Shown piece by piece: positions 23,436 to 32,975 of a DNA stretch of 64,000 nucleotides. The DNA comes from Proteus terrae (lineage in GTDB: Bacteria > Pseudomonadota > Gammaproteobacteria > Enterobacterales > Enterobacteriaceae). The stretch covers positions 186,001 through 250,000 of the forward strand of contig NZ_PENS01000001.1 in NCBI RefSeq assembly GCF_003144325.1, given 5' to 3'. The position numbers and the translations under genes were made by a program. The first letter of the stretch is position 1; each line of letters starts with the position of its first letter. The notes under the pieces are model-generated. The model did no database searches and was not told where the DNA came from. It worked only from the letters and a program-made list of their open reading frames with translations.

Positions 23436-24023
23436 ATGAATTATCTTGCTCACTTGCATCTGGCCTTTAGGGCAAAAAGCTCTCTATTAGGTAATATGAT
23501 GGCAGATTACGTCAAAGGCGCACCTAGCTCTGATTACAGCCAAGCTGTTATTGAGGGTATTCGTATGCATAGACGTATTGATGTACTCACTGATACTCAC
23601 CCATTAGTCAAACAAGCTCGCCTTTTATTTCCTGATGAATATCGCCGAGTTTCACCGATTACCTTAGATGTTTTTTGGGATCATTTTCTTTCTTTAAATT
23701 GGTCAAAGTTTGAACCGCATATACCATTGACTGAATTTGTCACCAAGACTCGAAATATTATTGAACCAGATTTATGGCAAACACCTGAAAAATTCCAAGA
23801 GCTCAACGAATATCTATGGTCACAATCTTGGTTAATTCGTTATGCTGACAAGGCATATATTGCTCAAACATTGAAAGGAATGGCGAGAAGAAGACCACGA
23901 CTAAGCGCACTTGCGGGCTCTTATATCGTACTCGAAACACATTACGATGAATTAAGTGGGATTTTTTGGCAGTTTTATCCACAATTGCTAGAAAGAGCAC
24001 AGCAACATCAACTTGATGACTGA
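23436..24023 (+). CDS. acpH: Acyl carrier protein phosphodiesterase
   Basis: AcpH (195 residues) removes the 4'-phosphopantetheine group from holo-ACP. The sequence begins MNYLAHLHLAF and carries NMMADYVKG, GIRMHRRIDVLTDTHP and DVFWDHFLSLNW, whose His/Asp residues form the metal site of this HD-like family. The frame is open 16 codons upstream, but the shorter start matches the family. It is divergent from queA, as in E. coli. Confidence 0.93.
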   Translation: MNYLAHLHLAFRAKSSLLGNMMADYVKGAPSSDYSQAVIEGIRMHRRIDVLTDTHPLVKQARLLFPDEYRRVSPITLDVFWDHFLSLNWSKFEPHIPLTEFVTKTRNIIEPDLWQTPEKFQELNEYLWSQSWLIRYADKAYIAQTLKGMARRRPRLSALAGSYIVLETHYDELSGIFWQFYPQLLERAQQHQLDD

Positions 24024-24221
24024 TACATTTAACTGTCATTTTGAGTTTCATCTTTTTGTCATATTGTCGAATTACATTTGATATATCAAATAGATGCTGA
24101 GTCAATTTATCATATTATTCGTAACGATTTGTTAACAAGCATAGTATTCATTTCCAAAGTTGATTAGAATGAATCGTTATACAAGGAGTCATAAATAATC
24201 CTACTTTATTGTATTAAACTG

Positions 24222-24283
24222 ATAGCTATAATCTATCAAATAGATTGTTCTGTTTGACTTTATCAATAGCGATTGATTATTTA
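24222..24283 (+). promoter_or_regulatory. OxyR-like site and promoter for the peroxiredoxin gene
   Basis: ATAGCTATAATCTAT at 24222-24236 fits the OxyR unit ATAG-n-T-nnn-A-n-CTAT exactly. Seven bases later a poorer second unit, ATTG-seven bases-TGAC (24244-24258), overlaps a -35 element TTGACT (24254-24259). A -10 candidate TATTTA or TTATTT follows at 24277-24283. OxyR bound next to -35 is the activating geometry. No other gene lies between this site and the peroxiredoxin gene, which would start about 340 bp downstream. Confidence 0.55.
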
Positions 24284-24309
24284 TGCTGTATACATCATTT
24301 AAAAACAGG

Positions 24310-24450
24310 GTATACACCCTGAATTTGCTCTAAATAGTTCGAGGTGTAGCTAGGCGACAAGTGAATGAGTCGCTAGGAGCATACAATAGTATGTGACTAG
24401 TGCGAATGAGCACAGTCAACAACGCTACAACTTGAAATATGACGAGTATA
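24310..24450. repeat. ERIC-type repeat, copy 1
   Basis: A 141-bp element starting GTATACACCCTGAA and ending GACGAGTATA, near-inverted ends. Its core (GTGAATGAG, then TAGGAGCATACAATAGTATG, then TGACTAGTGCGAATGAGC and ACAACTTGAAATATGACG) follows the enterobacterial repetitive intergenic consensus segment by segment, with compensating changes. The central TACAATAGTA region can fold into a hairpin. Confidence 0.85.
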
Positions 24451-24456
24451 AACAAG

Positions 24457-24597
24457 GTATACACCCTGAATTTGCTCTAAATAGTTCAAGGTGTAGCTAG
24501 GCGACAAGTGAATGAGTCGCTAGGAGCATACAATAGTATGTGACTAGTGCGAATGAGCACAGTCAACAACGCTACAACTTGAAATATGACGAGTATA
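24457..24597. repeat. ERIC-type repeat, copy 2 (tandem)
   Basis: A second 141-bp copy in the same orientation, six bases after the first (repeat period 147 bp). I find a single base difference from copy 1, at GTTCGAGG versus GTTCAAGG. It ends 27 bases before the peroxiredoxin start codon, just ahead of the ribosome binding site. Confidence 0.88.
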
Positions 24598-24624
24598 AAC
24601 TCTTTCAATTTACAGGAGTACATT

Positions 24625-25227
24625 ATGGTTCTGGTTACTCGCAAAGCCCCTGATTTCACAGCTGCTGCCGTTTTAGGTAATGGTGAGATTGTTAATGATT
24701 TCAACCTGCATTCATTTATCAAAGGCAAACCTGCCGTTATTTTCTTCTGGCCAATGGATTTCACTTTCGTTTGCCCTTCAGAGCTGATTGCATTCGATCA
24801 CCGTTTTGAAGAATTCAAAAAACGTGGTGTTGAAATCATCGGCGTTTCTATGGACTCAGAATTCGTTCATAACGCATGGCGTAAAACTCCTATTGATGAC
24901 GGTGGTATTGGTGAAGTTAAATACCCAATGGTTGCTGATATCAAACACGACATCATCAAAGCTTACGGCATCGAACATCCAGAAGCAGGCGTTGCACTGC
25001 GTGGTTCATTCCTGATCGACAAAGAAGGTGTTGTCCGTCACCAAGTCGTTAACGATCTGCCATTAGGCCGTAATATCGACGAAATGATCCGTATGGTAGA
25101 TGCACTGCAATTCCACGAAGAGCACGGAGACGTTTGTCCTGCACAGTGGGAAAAAGGTCAAGAAGGTATGGGCGCATCTCCAGACGGCGTTGCTAAATAC
25201 CTGAAAGCAAACTCTGGCAAACTGTAA
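24625..25227 (+). CDS. 2-Cys peroxiredoxin (AhpC/TSA, Prx1 type)
   Basis: A 200-residue thiol peroxidase that reduces hydrogen peroxide and organic hydroperoxides. The peroxidatic cysteine is C50 in FTFVCPSEL and the resolving cysteine is C171 in DVCPAQW, so it is a typical 2-Cys enzyme of the Prx1 group. It is annotated tsaA or ahpC in related genomes and differs from E. coli AhpC in length and sequence. No ahpF flanks it, so the electron donor is unknown. The ATG at 24625 has AGGAG seven bases upstream; the longer frame would extend into the repeat and is rejected. Regulation by OxyR is likely from the distal site. Confidence 0.94.
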   Translation: MVLVTRKAPDFTAAAVLGNGEIVNDFNLHSFIKGKPAVIFFWPMDFTFVCPSELIAFDHRFEEFKKRGVEIIGVSMDSEFVHNAWRKTPIDDGGIGEVKYPMVADIKHDIIKAYGIEHPEAGVALRGSFLIDKEGVVRHQVVNDLPLGRNIDEMIRMVDALQFHEEHGDVCPAQWEKGQEGMGASPDGVAKYLKANSGKL

Positions 25228-25252
25228 TAGTTCAGTAAGCTAACGCATTTTT

Positions 25253-25279
25253 AAAAGCCTGTGAAAACAGGCTTTTTTT
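25253..25279 (+). terminator. Terminator after the peroxiredoxin gene
   Basis: AAAAGCCTG and CAGGCTTTT form a perfect stem with a 6-base loop and a run of seven or more T residues. Confidence 0.9.
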
Positions 25280-25524
25280 GTTTATTCAGCACTTATCTTT
25301 TCATTTTTTATCCACTCTATTTATTACTGTTATTAGTTATACATAAGCTTATTGTTTATCTGCTTAAAGATAATTTTGTGATCATCACATCAAAAAAAAT
25401 TCTCATCACTAATAACCTCTCTCTATACTTATTGTTACGCAATTGTTAATTCATATTAATAACAGCGTAAAACTCTATATTTGTATCTATTCAAAATAAC
25501 TCCCTGTTATTAATGGAGATAATA

Positions 25525-27285
25525 ATGATTACTATAAAAAAAATGCACCTGCTATTACTTACTACCCTTTTTTCACATTCACTTTATGCAGCCTATGAAC
25601 CCGCTGTTGAAGCACAGCATGGCATGGTTGTCTCCTCTCAACACCTCGCATCACAAGTCGGGAATGATATTTTACAAAAAGGGGGTAACGCGATTGATGC
25701 CGCCGTTGCCGTCGGTTATGCACAAGCAGTCGTAAATGCTTGCTGTGGTAATATTGGTGGCGGTGGTTTTATGACAATACACCTTGCTGATGGTACAAAT
25801 ACTTTTATAAATTTTAGGGAAACTGCTCCCTCTTCTGCTTCTAAAAATATGTATTTAGATAAAGATGGAAATTTGATTAAAGATGCCAGCCTATATGGTT
25901 ATCTTGCTTCAGGAGTACCCGGTACAGTAAAAGGATTGAATTCAGCATTAGAGAAATACGGTACGCTTTCACGCCAAGATGTCATGGCGCCTGCAATTAA
26001 GCTTGCAAGAGAAGGATATATTTTAACCCGCGCTGATACTGATGTGTTAGAAACGACAACAGAGCGTTTTAAACAAGATCCTGAGTCTGCAAAAATTTTC
26101 TTAAAACCAGATGGAACACCGTGGCAACCCGGTGATCGCCTAATTCAAACTGATTTAGCTAATACATTAGAACTCATCGCAAACCAAGGTTCTGATGCAT
26201 TTTACCAAGGAGAGATCCCTAAAAAAGTTGAAGAAGCTTCGAAACAACATAATGGCCTGTTAACTCAAGAAGATTTTGCTAATTTTACTATCACAGAAAC
26301 CAAACCTATCACCTGTACTTACCGAGGTTATGAATTTATTTCTGCACCGCCACCAAGTTCAGGCGGAGTTACTATCTGCCAAACGCTAAATATTTTGGAA
26401 GGTTATGATCTCAAATCGATGGGCTTTAATTCAGCTGAATATGTTCATACTTTAACAGAAGCAATGCGTCATGCTTATATGGACAGAAATACTTTTCTTG
26501 GTGATCCCCAATTTATTAAAAATCCTACAGAAAAGTTATTAAATAAAGCTTATGCCACAGAAATACGCCAACAAATCAAGCCGAATAAAGCAACGCCATC
26601 AGAAAATGTACAACCTGGTATCGCTCCTCATGAAAGCCCTGAAACAACACACTACTCAGTAATGGATAAAGACGGCAATGCAGTTTCGACCACTTACACC
26701 ATTAATGGCCGCTTTGGTGCCGTAGTCATCGCACCAGGAACTGGATTTTTCCTCAACAACGAGATGGATGATTTTACAACCAAAGTTGGTGAAAAAAATC
26801 TCTATGGTTTAGTTCAAGGTGAACGCAATAGTATTGCGCCATTAAAACGCCCACTATCATCAATGAGCCCAACGATTGTGACTAAAGAAGGCAAACCTTT
26901 CCTTATTTTAGGATCGCCAGGAGGTTCACGTATTATCTCGATCACCTTACAAACGGCACTGAATATCATTGAGTTTGGAATGCCCCCACAAGAAGCGGTT
27001 AATAGCCCTCGCATTCACCATCAATGGTTACCGGATGAGGTTTATTATGAGCAAAGAGGATTATCAAAAGACACTTTAGAGAAACTCTCTGCCATGGGAT
27101 ATAAAATGGTAGAACAGACTCCATGGGGAGCGGCTGAACTTATTATGGTCGGACTCCCAGGAGAAGAAGGAGTGATCCCAGCATCATCAGGTAATGATTC
27201 CGCTGTTTCTGGTGCAGTACGTGAAGGTTATCTTTATGGATCAAATGATGTTCGTCGCCCAGCTGGTAAAGCAGTGGGTTACTAA
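25525..27285 (+). CDS. ggt: Gamma-glutamyltranspeptidase
   Basis: A periplasmic enzyme (586-residue precursor) that cleaves gamma-glutamyl bonds in glutathione and transfers the glutamyl group. The signal peptide runs to about SHSLYA before AYEPAVEAQ. The precursor self-cleaves before the catalytic threonine in TTHYSVMDKDGNAVS at about residue 374, giving large and small subunits. GNIGGGGFM, the glutamate-binding MSPTIV and SPGGSRII are also present. I chose the ATG at 25525, with GGAG upstream, over the one four codons earlier. The gene stands alone with its own terminator. Confidence 0.95.
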   Translation: MITIKKMHLLLLTTLFSHSLYAAYEPAVEAQHGMVVSSQHLASQVGNDILQKGGNAIDAAVAVGYAQAVVNACCGNIGGGGFMTIHLADGTNTFINFRETAPSSASKNMYLDKDGNLIKDASLYGYLASGVPGTVKGLNSALEKYGTLSRQDVMAPAIKLAREGYILTRADTDVLETTTERFKQDPESAKIFLKPDGTPWQPGDRLIQTDLANTLELIANQGSDAFYQGEIPKKVEEASKQHNGLLTQEDFANFTITETKPITCTYRGYEFISAPPPSSGGVTICQTLNILEGYDLKSMGFNSAEYVHTLTEAMRHAYMDRNTFLGDPQFIKNPTEKLLNKAYATEIRQQIKPNKATPSENVQPGIAPHESPETTHYSVMDKDGNAVSTTYTINGRFGAVVIAPGTGFFLNNEMDDFTTKVGEKNLYGLVQGERNSIAPLKRPLSSMSPTIVTKEGKPFLILGSPGGSRIISITLQTALNIIEFGMPPQEAVNSPRIHHQWLPDEVYYEQRGLSKDTLEKLSAMGYKMVEQTPWGAAELIMVGLPGEEGVIPASSGNDSAVSGAVREGYLYGSNDVRRPAGKAVGY

Positions 27286-27311
27286 CAATAAAGCCATCGA
27301 ATAAAACAACA

Positions 27312-27347
27312 AAAGAAACCTTCTCTTGATTAGATAAGGTTTCTTTT
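27312..27347 (+). terminator. ggt terminator
   Basis: AAAGAAACCTT and AAGGTTTCTTT form an 11-bp stem with a 13-base loop and a following T-run. Confidence 0.85.
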
Positions 27348-27897
27348 TTTATAAAAATGATCTAGTCATGGTTTTACAATTTATTCATATTTTATTCTAT
27401 TAATAATAATCAATATCTATTTTTGATTATGTATATATTTAATATTGAATATCAAATTATTATTAAAATAATAATATTTTATAGAATATAAGAGCAAATC
27501 ACTTTTAATTTAACTTCAATGAAAGAATATATATAAATGGTATTTATTCTCTTTCTTAATTACAGATAAAAACAATAATCATTTAATTAAATAAAATTTA
27601 ATAACACTCTCTATTTTTATTTCTATGATAGCTATCACAGAATAAATTTTTTAATAACCACACTATCATAAAGGATAATAAAAATACGTAAAAAATGGAG
27701 ATAACACATTGTAAATACAAATATTTAACATTTAGTCTCAGTGTGTTTTTATCATAAAAATAGTTAAATCTTATAATATATCCCTTAATTATAGCGTTAT
27801 TATATTTTTTATATAACGGTAAAGCAAGCGGATAAATAAAGAATTTATCATCACAACTTAATTCTTATATAAATTAGTTAAGCGGAGATAAATATTA
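27348..27897 (+). promoter_or_regulatory. Gene-free leader of the ydhYVWXUT operon with FNR/CRP-like site
   Basis: A very AT-rich stretch of 550 bases without a credible gene. ATGATAGCTATCAC at 27625-27638 is a palindrome matching the FNR box TTGAT-n4-ATCAA at eight of ten positions. It also fits a CRP box with one mismatch (TATGA, six bases, TCACA). A -10 candidate TATCAT (27664-27669) lies about 35 bp further, the spacing of a class II activator site. The message would have a leader of roughly 220 nt. In E. coli this operon is activated by FNR, which fits. Confidence 0.5.
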
Positions 27898-28527
27898 ATG
27901 TCTGATACACATCACCGTCCAATATTAGATATTGGGCTATCAAGACTAGAGTTTCTGCGAATATCCGGTAAAGGGCTTGCAGGGATCACAATAGCACCCG
28001 CATTGCTTTCTCTTTTAGGTTGTAAGCAAGAAGAAATAGATAGCGGAATAATTCAATTAACCACAACACCTAAAGGCGTCTTAGTTACAAATAGAGCGCG
28101 TTGTACAGGGTGCCACCGCTGCGAAACAGCATGTACAACATGGAATGATGGAAGCGTAGGTTCATTCTTCTCGCGCACAAAAATCCATCGTCATTTTTAT
28201 TTTGGTGATAAAGGTATTGGCTCCGGTGGTGGACTTTATGGCGATTTAAACTTTACAACGGATACATGCCGCCAATGTAAAGATCCTGAATGTATGAAGG
28301 TTTGCCCAGTAAAAGCTATCCGTTATCAAGAAGAGTTCGGCTGTATTGTCGTTGATACACGTCGTTGTATTGGTTGTGCCGCCTGTACAACAGCCTGTCC
28401 GTGGATGATGGCAACCGTCAACCCACAAACTAAAAAATCCGGCAAATGTAATTTATGTGGTGAGTGTGCATCAGCGTGCCCAACAGGTGCTCTGCAAATC
28501 ATTGAATGGAAAGAAATTACTGTTTAA
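27898..28527 (+). CDS. ydhY: Ferredoxin-like protein YdhY, four [4Fe-4S] motifs
   Basis: A 209-residue iron-sulfur protein, first gene of a ydhYVWXUT-type operon. Four cysteine sets are visible: CTGCHRCETAC, CRQCKDPECMKVCP, CIGCAACTTACP and CNLCGECASACP, enough for four [4Fe-4S] clusters. It probably passes electrons between the membrane cytochrome and the AOR-like YdhV. The N-terminus LSRLEFLRISGKGLAG looks like a Tat signal in which the second arginine of the pair is replaced, followed by a hydrophobic stretch ending LLSLLGC. The same oddity occurs in E. coli YdhY, so it is a family trait. Its location and partner are inferred. Confidence 0.93.
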   Translation: MSDTHHRPILDIGLSRLEFLRISGKGLAGITIAPALLSLLGCKQEEIDSGIIQLTTTPKGVLVTNRARCTGCHRCETACTTWNDGSVGSFFSRTKIHRHFYFGDKGIGSGGGLYGDLNFTTDTCRQCKDPECMKVCPVKAIRYQEEFGCIVVDTRRCIGCAACTTACPWMMATVNPQTKKSGKCNLCGECASACPTGALQIIEWKEITV

Positions 28528-28552
28528 TAAATCCAGACAATCACATCACTGA

Positions 28553-30682
<2,130 letters not shown>

Positions 30683-30701
30683 TAGGTAAAAGAAGGAGAT
30701 C

Positions 30702-31418
30702 ATGATGATAGAACAAAATGCATCGGCTTCTATACCACAAGATATCGCTGATGATGCAGATATTGCTTTAGAGCAACCTGATATTTCTCGTCGCCGTTGG
30801 TTACTGCCATTATCAGAAACAGGTGTTGGACGTAGTGCTAACACCTCAACAGATATCGCAGAAGAACCCATTGCGGAAGTAGCAGAATTATCTGCTGAAC
30901 AACATCTAGCGAATGCGATACGTCAATGTTCAAAAGAAGGTGAACTATTAGCAATTTCAACGCTGTATGATGCGCCCTATTCTCTGACTGAAGAGGACAT
31001 TGCGCAGTTAGAAACCGCGTTAAAGAGCGACGAGTTTATTGATATCGCCCATTTAAGTCTCAATGGCGAGGATTATTATTACTCTGATGAATTTATGTCA
31101 GATAACTTCGCACAACTGCAATTATTAAACCGCCATGCGGATATTTGTACAGCAATTGCAGGTGTAGTTCGTTTTGAATGCGAAACCTATCCTCGACCAT
31201 TGAAACAAAGCATGTTGATGTCTGAACCCTTTAAATACACGGCTTCAGAGATTGAAGATGCACTGACACTGATGAAAACTCACCCTGATTTTCAGGATAT
31301 TCAGCAAGTTTTAGCATCCAACGATGCCCCTTATCTCTTTAGCAATACGTTAATGAGTTACGGCAAAGCACGAGGCTTAACTGAATGGATCGAGGTAGAA
31401 CAACATGAAAATCCTTAA
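30702..31418 (+). CDS. ydhW: YdhW family protein of unknown function
   Basis: A 238-residue soluble protein without recognisable catalytic motifs. It starts with an acidic, variable segment, then PDISRRRWLLPLSETGVG, and continues with a predominantly helical, acidic body (ALKSDEFIDIAHLSLNGEDYYYS). No cysteine pattern for iron-sulfur binding is seen. I name it from its fixed position between YdhV and the ferredoxin YdhX and its approximate length (the E. coli protein is shorter). It may be an assembly chaperone or subunit; this is inference. AAGGAG precedes a double ATG, so either the first or second Met could start. Its last codons overlap a small ORF at 31405. Confidence 0.8.
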   Translation: MMIEQNASASIPQDIADDADIALEQPDISRRRWLLPLSETGVGRSANTSTDIAEEPIAEVAELSAEQHLANAIRQCSKEGELLAISTLYDAPYSLTEEDIAQLETALKSDEFIDIAHLSLNGEDYYYSDEFMSDNFAQLQLLNRHADICTAIAGVVRFECETYPRPLKQSMLMSEPFKYTASEIEDALTLMKTHPDFQDIQQVLASNDAPYLFSNTLMSYGKARGLTEWIEVEQHENP

Positions 31419-31485
31419 TGTTCTGCCTTATCAACGAAATTCGATGTGGGTATTACAACATCATCAGACTGAGGAGCAAAAATAA
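31405..31485 (+). CDS. Candidate 26-residue small protein coupled to ydhW and ydhX
   Basis: An ATG inside the end of ydhW opens a 26-codon frame (MKILNVLPYQRNSMW at its start). Its TAA overlaps the ydhX ATG by one base. It exactly fills the space between the two genes, with overlaps at both ends that would allow coupled translation. GAGGAG just before its stop is the ydhX ribosome binding site. No family is recognisable at this length. It could instead simply be a spacer that happens to be open. Confidence 0.35.
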   Translation: MKILNVLPYQRNSMWVLQHHQTEEQK

Positions 31486-32156
31486 TGCGTGTTTCTCGCC
31501 GTAAATTTGTAACAGGTATGGGATCGGTCATTTTTTTCAGTGCGCCACTAGGAAGTGCGCTTGCGGCAACTGCAGAAAAAAAACCTATCCGCTATGCCAT
31601 GATCCACGATGAGACGCTCTGTAATGGCTGTAATATCTGCGCCACTGCATGTCGTCGATTAAATAAAGTACCCAATGGTATGGCACGAATGGATATTGCC
31701 CATATTCCATTAAGCCTCAAAGAAGACAACGATAAATATCATTTCTTTAGACACTCTTGCCAACAATGTGAAGATGCCCCTTGTATTCCGGTTTGCCCTA
31801 CAGGTGCTTCTTGGCGTGATGAAACCAATGGCATCGTTCGTGTTAATAAAGAGAAATGTATTGGTTGTAGCTATTGTATATCGGCATGTCCATACCAAGT
31901 CCGTTATCTTAACCCTGTGACACATGTTGCTGATAAATGTGACTTTTGTCTTGAGTCTCGATTACAAAAAGGTTTCCCACCGATTTGTGTGAGTGCTTGT
32001 CCACAAAGTGCCTTGTTATTTGGTAGAGAAGACAGCCCTCAAATTCAAGAATGGCTCAAAACACACGATTACTATATTTATCAACTTGATGGTGTAGGAA
32101 AACCGCATCTTTATCGTCGTGTAGGGCCTCATGTTCAAGAGGAGGGTAAAGTATGA
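31485..32156 (+). CDS. ydhX: Tat-exported ferredoxin-like protein YdhX
   Basis: A 223-residue iron-sulfur protein with a genuine Tat signal (VSRRKFVTGMGSVIF, cleavage near GSALA), so it works on the periplasmic side. The four cysteine sets are CNGCNICATACR, CQQCEDAPCIPVCP, CIGCSYCISACPYQ and CDFCLESR with PICVSACP, the HybA/NrfC-like arrangement. It probably exchanges electrons with the cytochrome b YdhU encoded next. The stop overlaps the ydhU ATG by four bases. Confidence 0.93.
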   Translation: MRVSRRKFVTGMGSVIFFSAPLGSALAATAEKKPIRYAMIHDETLCNGCNICATACRRLNKVPNGMARMDIAHIPLSLKEDNDKYHFFRHSCQQCEDAPCIPVCPTGASWRDETNGIVRVNKEKCIGCSYCISACPYQVRYLNPVTHVADKCDFCLESRLQKGFPPICVSACPQSALLFGREDSPQIQEWLKTHDYYIYQLDGVGKPHLYRRVGPHVQEEGKV

Positions 32157-32950
32157 GTATCGTCAATACAATGCCAGACAGTGCTCAGTTCCAAGCCGCA
32201 CTAAAAGAGTATGTTTTAATCTATACTCCCGACTATTTACCTCTTTGGCTAATTGTTGCAGGCGTATTATTTATTGGCATGCTACTTGTGCTCGCACTAC
32301 ATGGCTTTTTACGTTATCGCTTTGCCACACCACATGGTGAATCGCATAAAGAAGAGAAACTCTATCTTTACTCTAAAGCTGTTCGTTTATGGCACTGGAG
32401 TAATGCCTCTTTATTTATTCTGTTACTTCTAAGTGGTGGCATCAACCATTTCGCCCTACTTTCAGCCCACGATACCGCGTTATTAGTTAGTGTGCATGAA
32501 ATCTGTGGTTATCTGCTCTTGGTTTGCTGGTTGTCCTTTGTTCTTATTAATCTTATTGGTGGTAATGGCAAGTTTTACCGCATTGATGGCAAAAACTGGT
32601 TTCAACGCGCCTTTATGCAAACTCGTTTTTATCTCTACGGTATTATTAAAGGAGAAGGTCATCCTTTCCCAGCAACACCCAATGTTAAGTTTAATCCACT
32701 GCAACAAATGGCTTATTTAGGTGTGATGTATGCGTTAGTTCCACTGCTTTTGATAACTGGTGTTTTACTTCAAAATCCAGCATTCATTCCTGCTGATGCT
32801 GTAATGTTTAAAGCTTGGTTATTAATCGCGCACCAAATATTAGCTGTATGTAGTGTCTTTTTTATCATTGGTCACCTTTATCTGTGTACAACAGGAAAAA
32901 CGCCATTCCAAACATTTCGCAGTATGGTTGACGGTTACCATAGACACTAA
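32153..32950 (+). CDS. ydhU: Cytochrome b subunit YdhU
   Basis: A 265-residue inner-membrane protein with about five hydrophobic segments, of the PhsC/formate-dehydrogenase-gamma type b-cytochromes. Candidate heme histidines are in the segment starting VRLWHWSNASLFILLLLSG, in VSVHEICGYLLLV and in LLIAHQILAVCSVFFIIGHL. It would link the quinone pool to the periplasmic ferredoxin YdhX. Its overlap with ydhX shows they are made together. Confidence 0.9.
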   Translation: MSIVNTMPDSAQFQAALKEYVLIYTPDYLPLWLIVAGVLFIGMLLVLALHGFLRYRFATPHGESHKEEKLYLYSKAVRLWHWSNASLFILLLLSGGINHFALLSAHDTALLVSVHEICGYLLLVCWLSFVLINLIGGNGKFYRIDGKNWFQRAFMQTRFYLYGIIKGEGHPFPATPNVKFNPLQQMAYLGVMYALVPLLLITGVLLQNPAFIPADAVMFKAWLLIAHQILAVCSVFFIIGHLYLCTTGKTPFQTFRSMVDGYHRH

Positions 32951-32975
32951 TTAATACATGGATTAAGGAGCTTAT

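Noticed and set aside
24310-24597. Two-copy 147-bp period as a CRISPR or an attachment-site duplication
   Set aside because: The units match the ERIC family along their length, and no integrase or cas gene is near.
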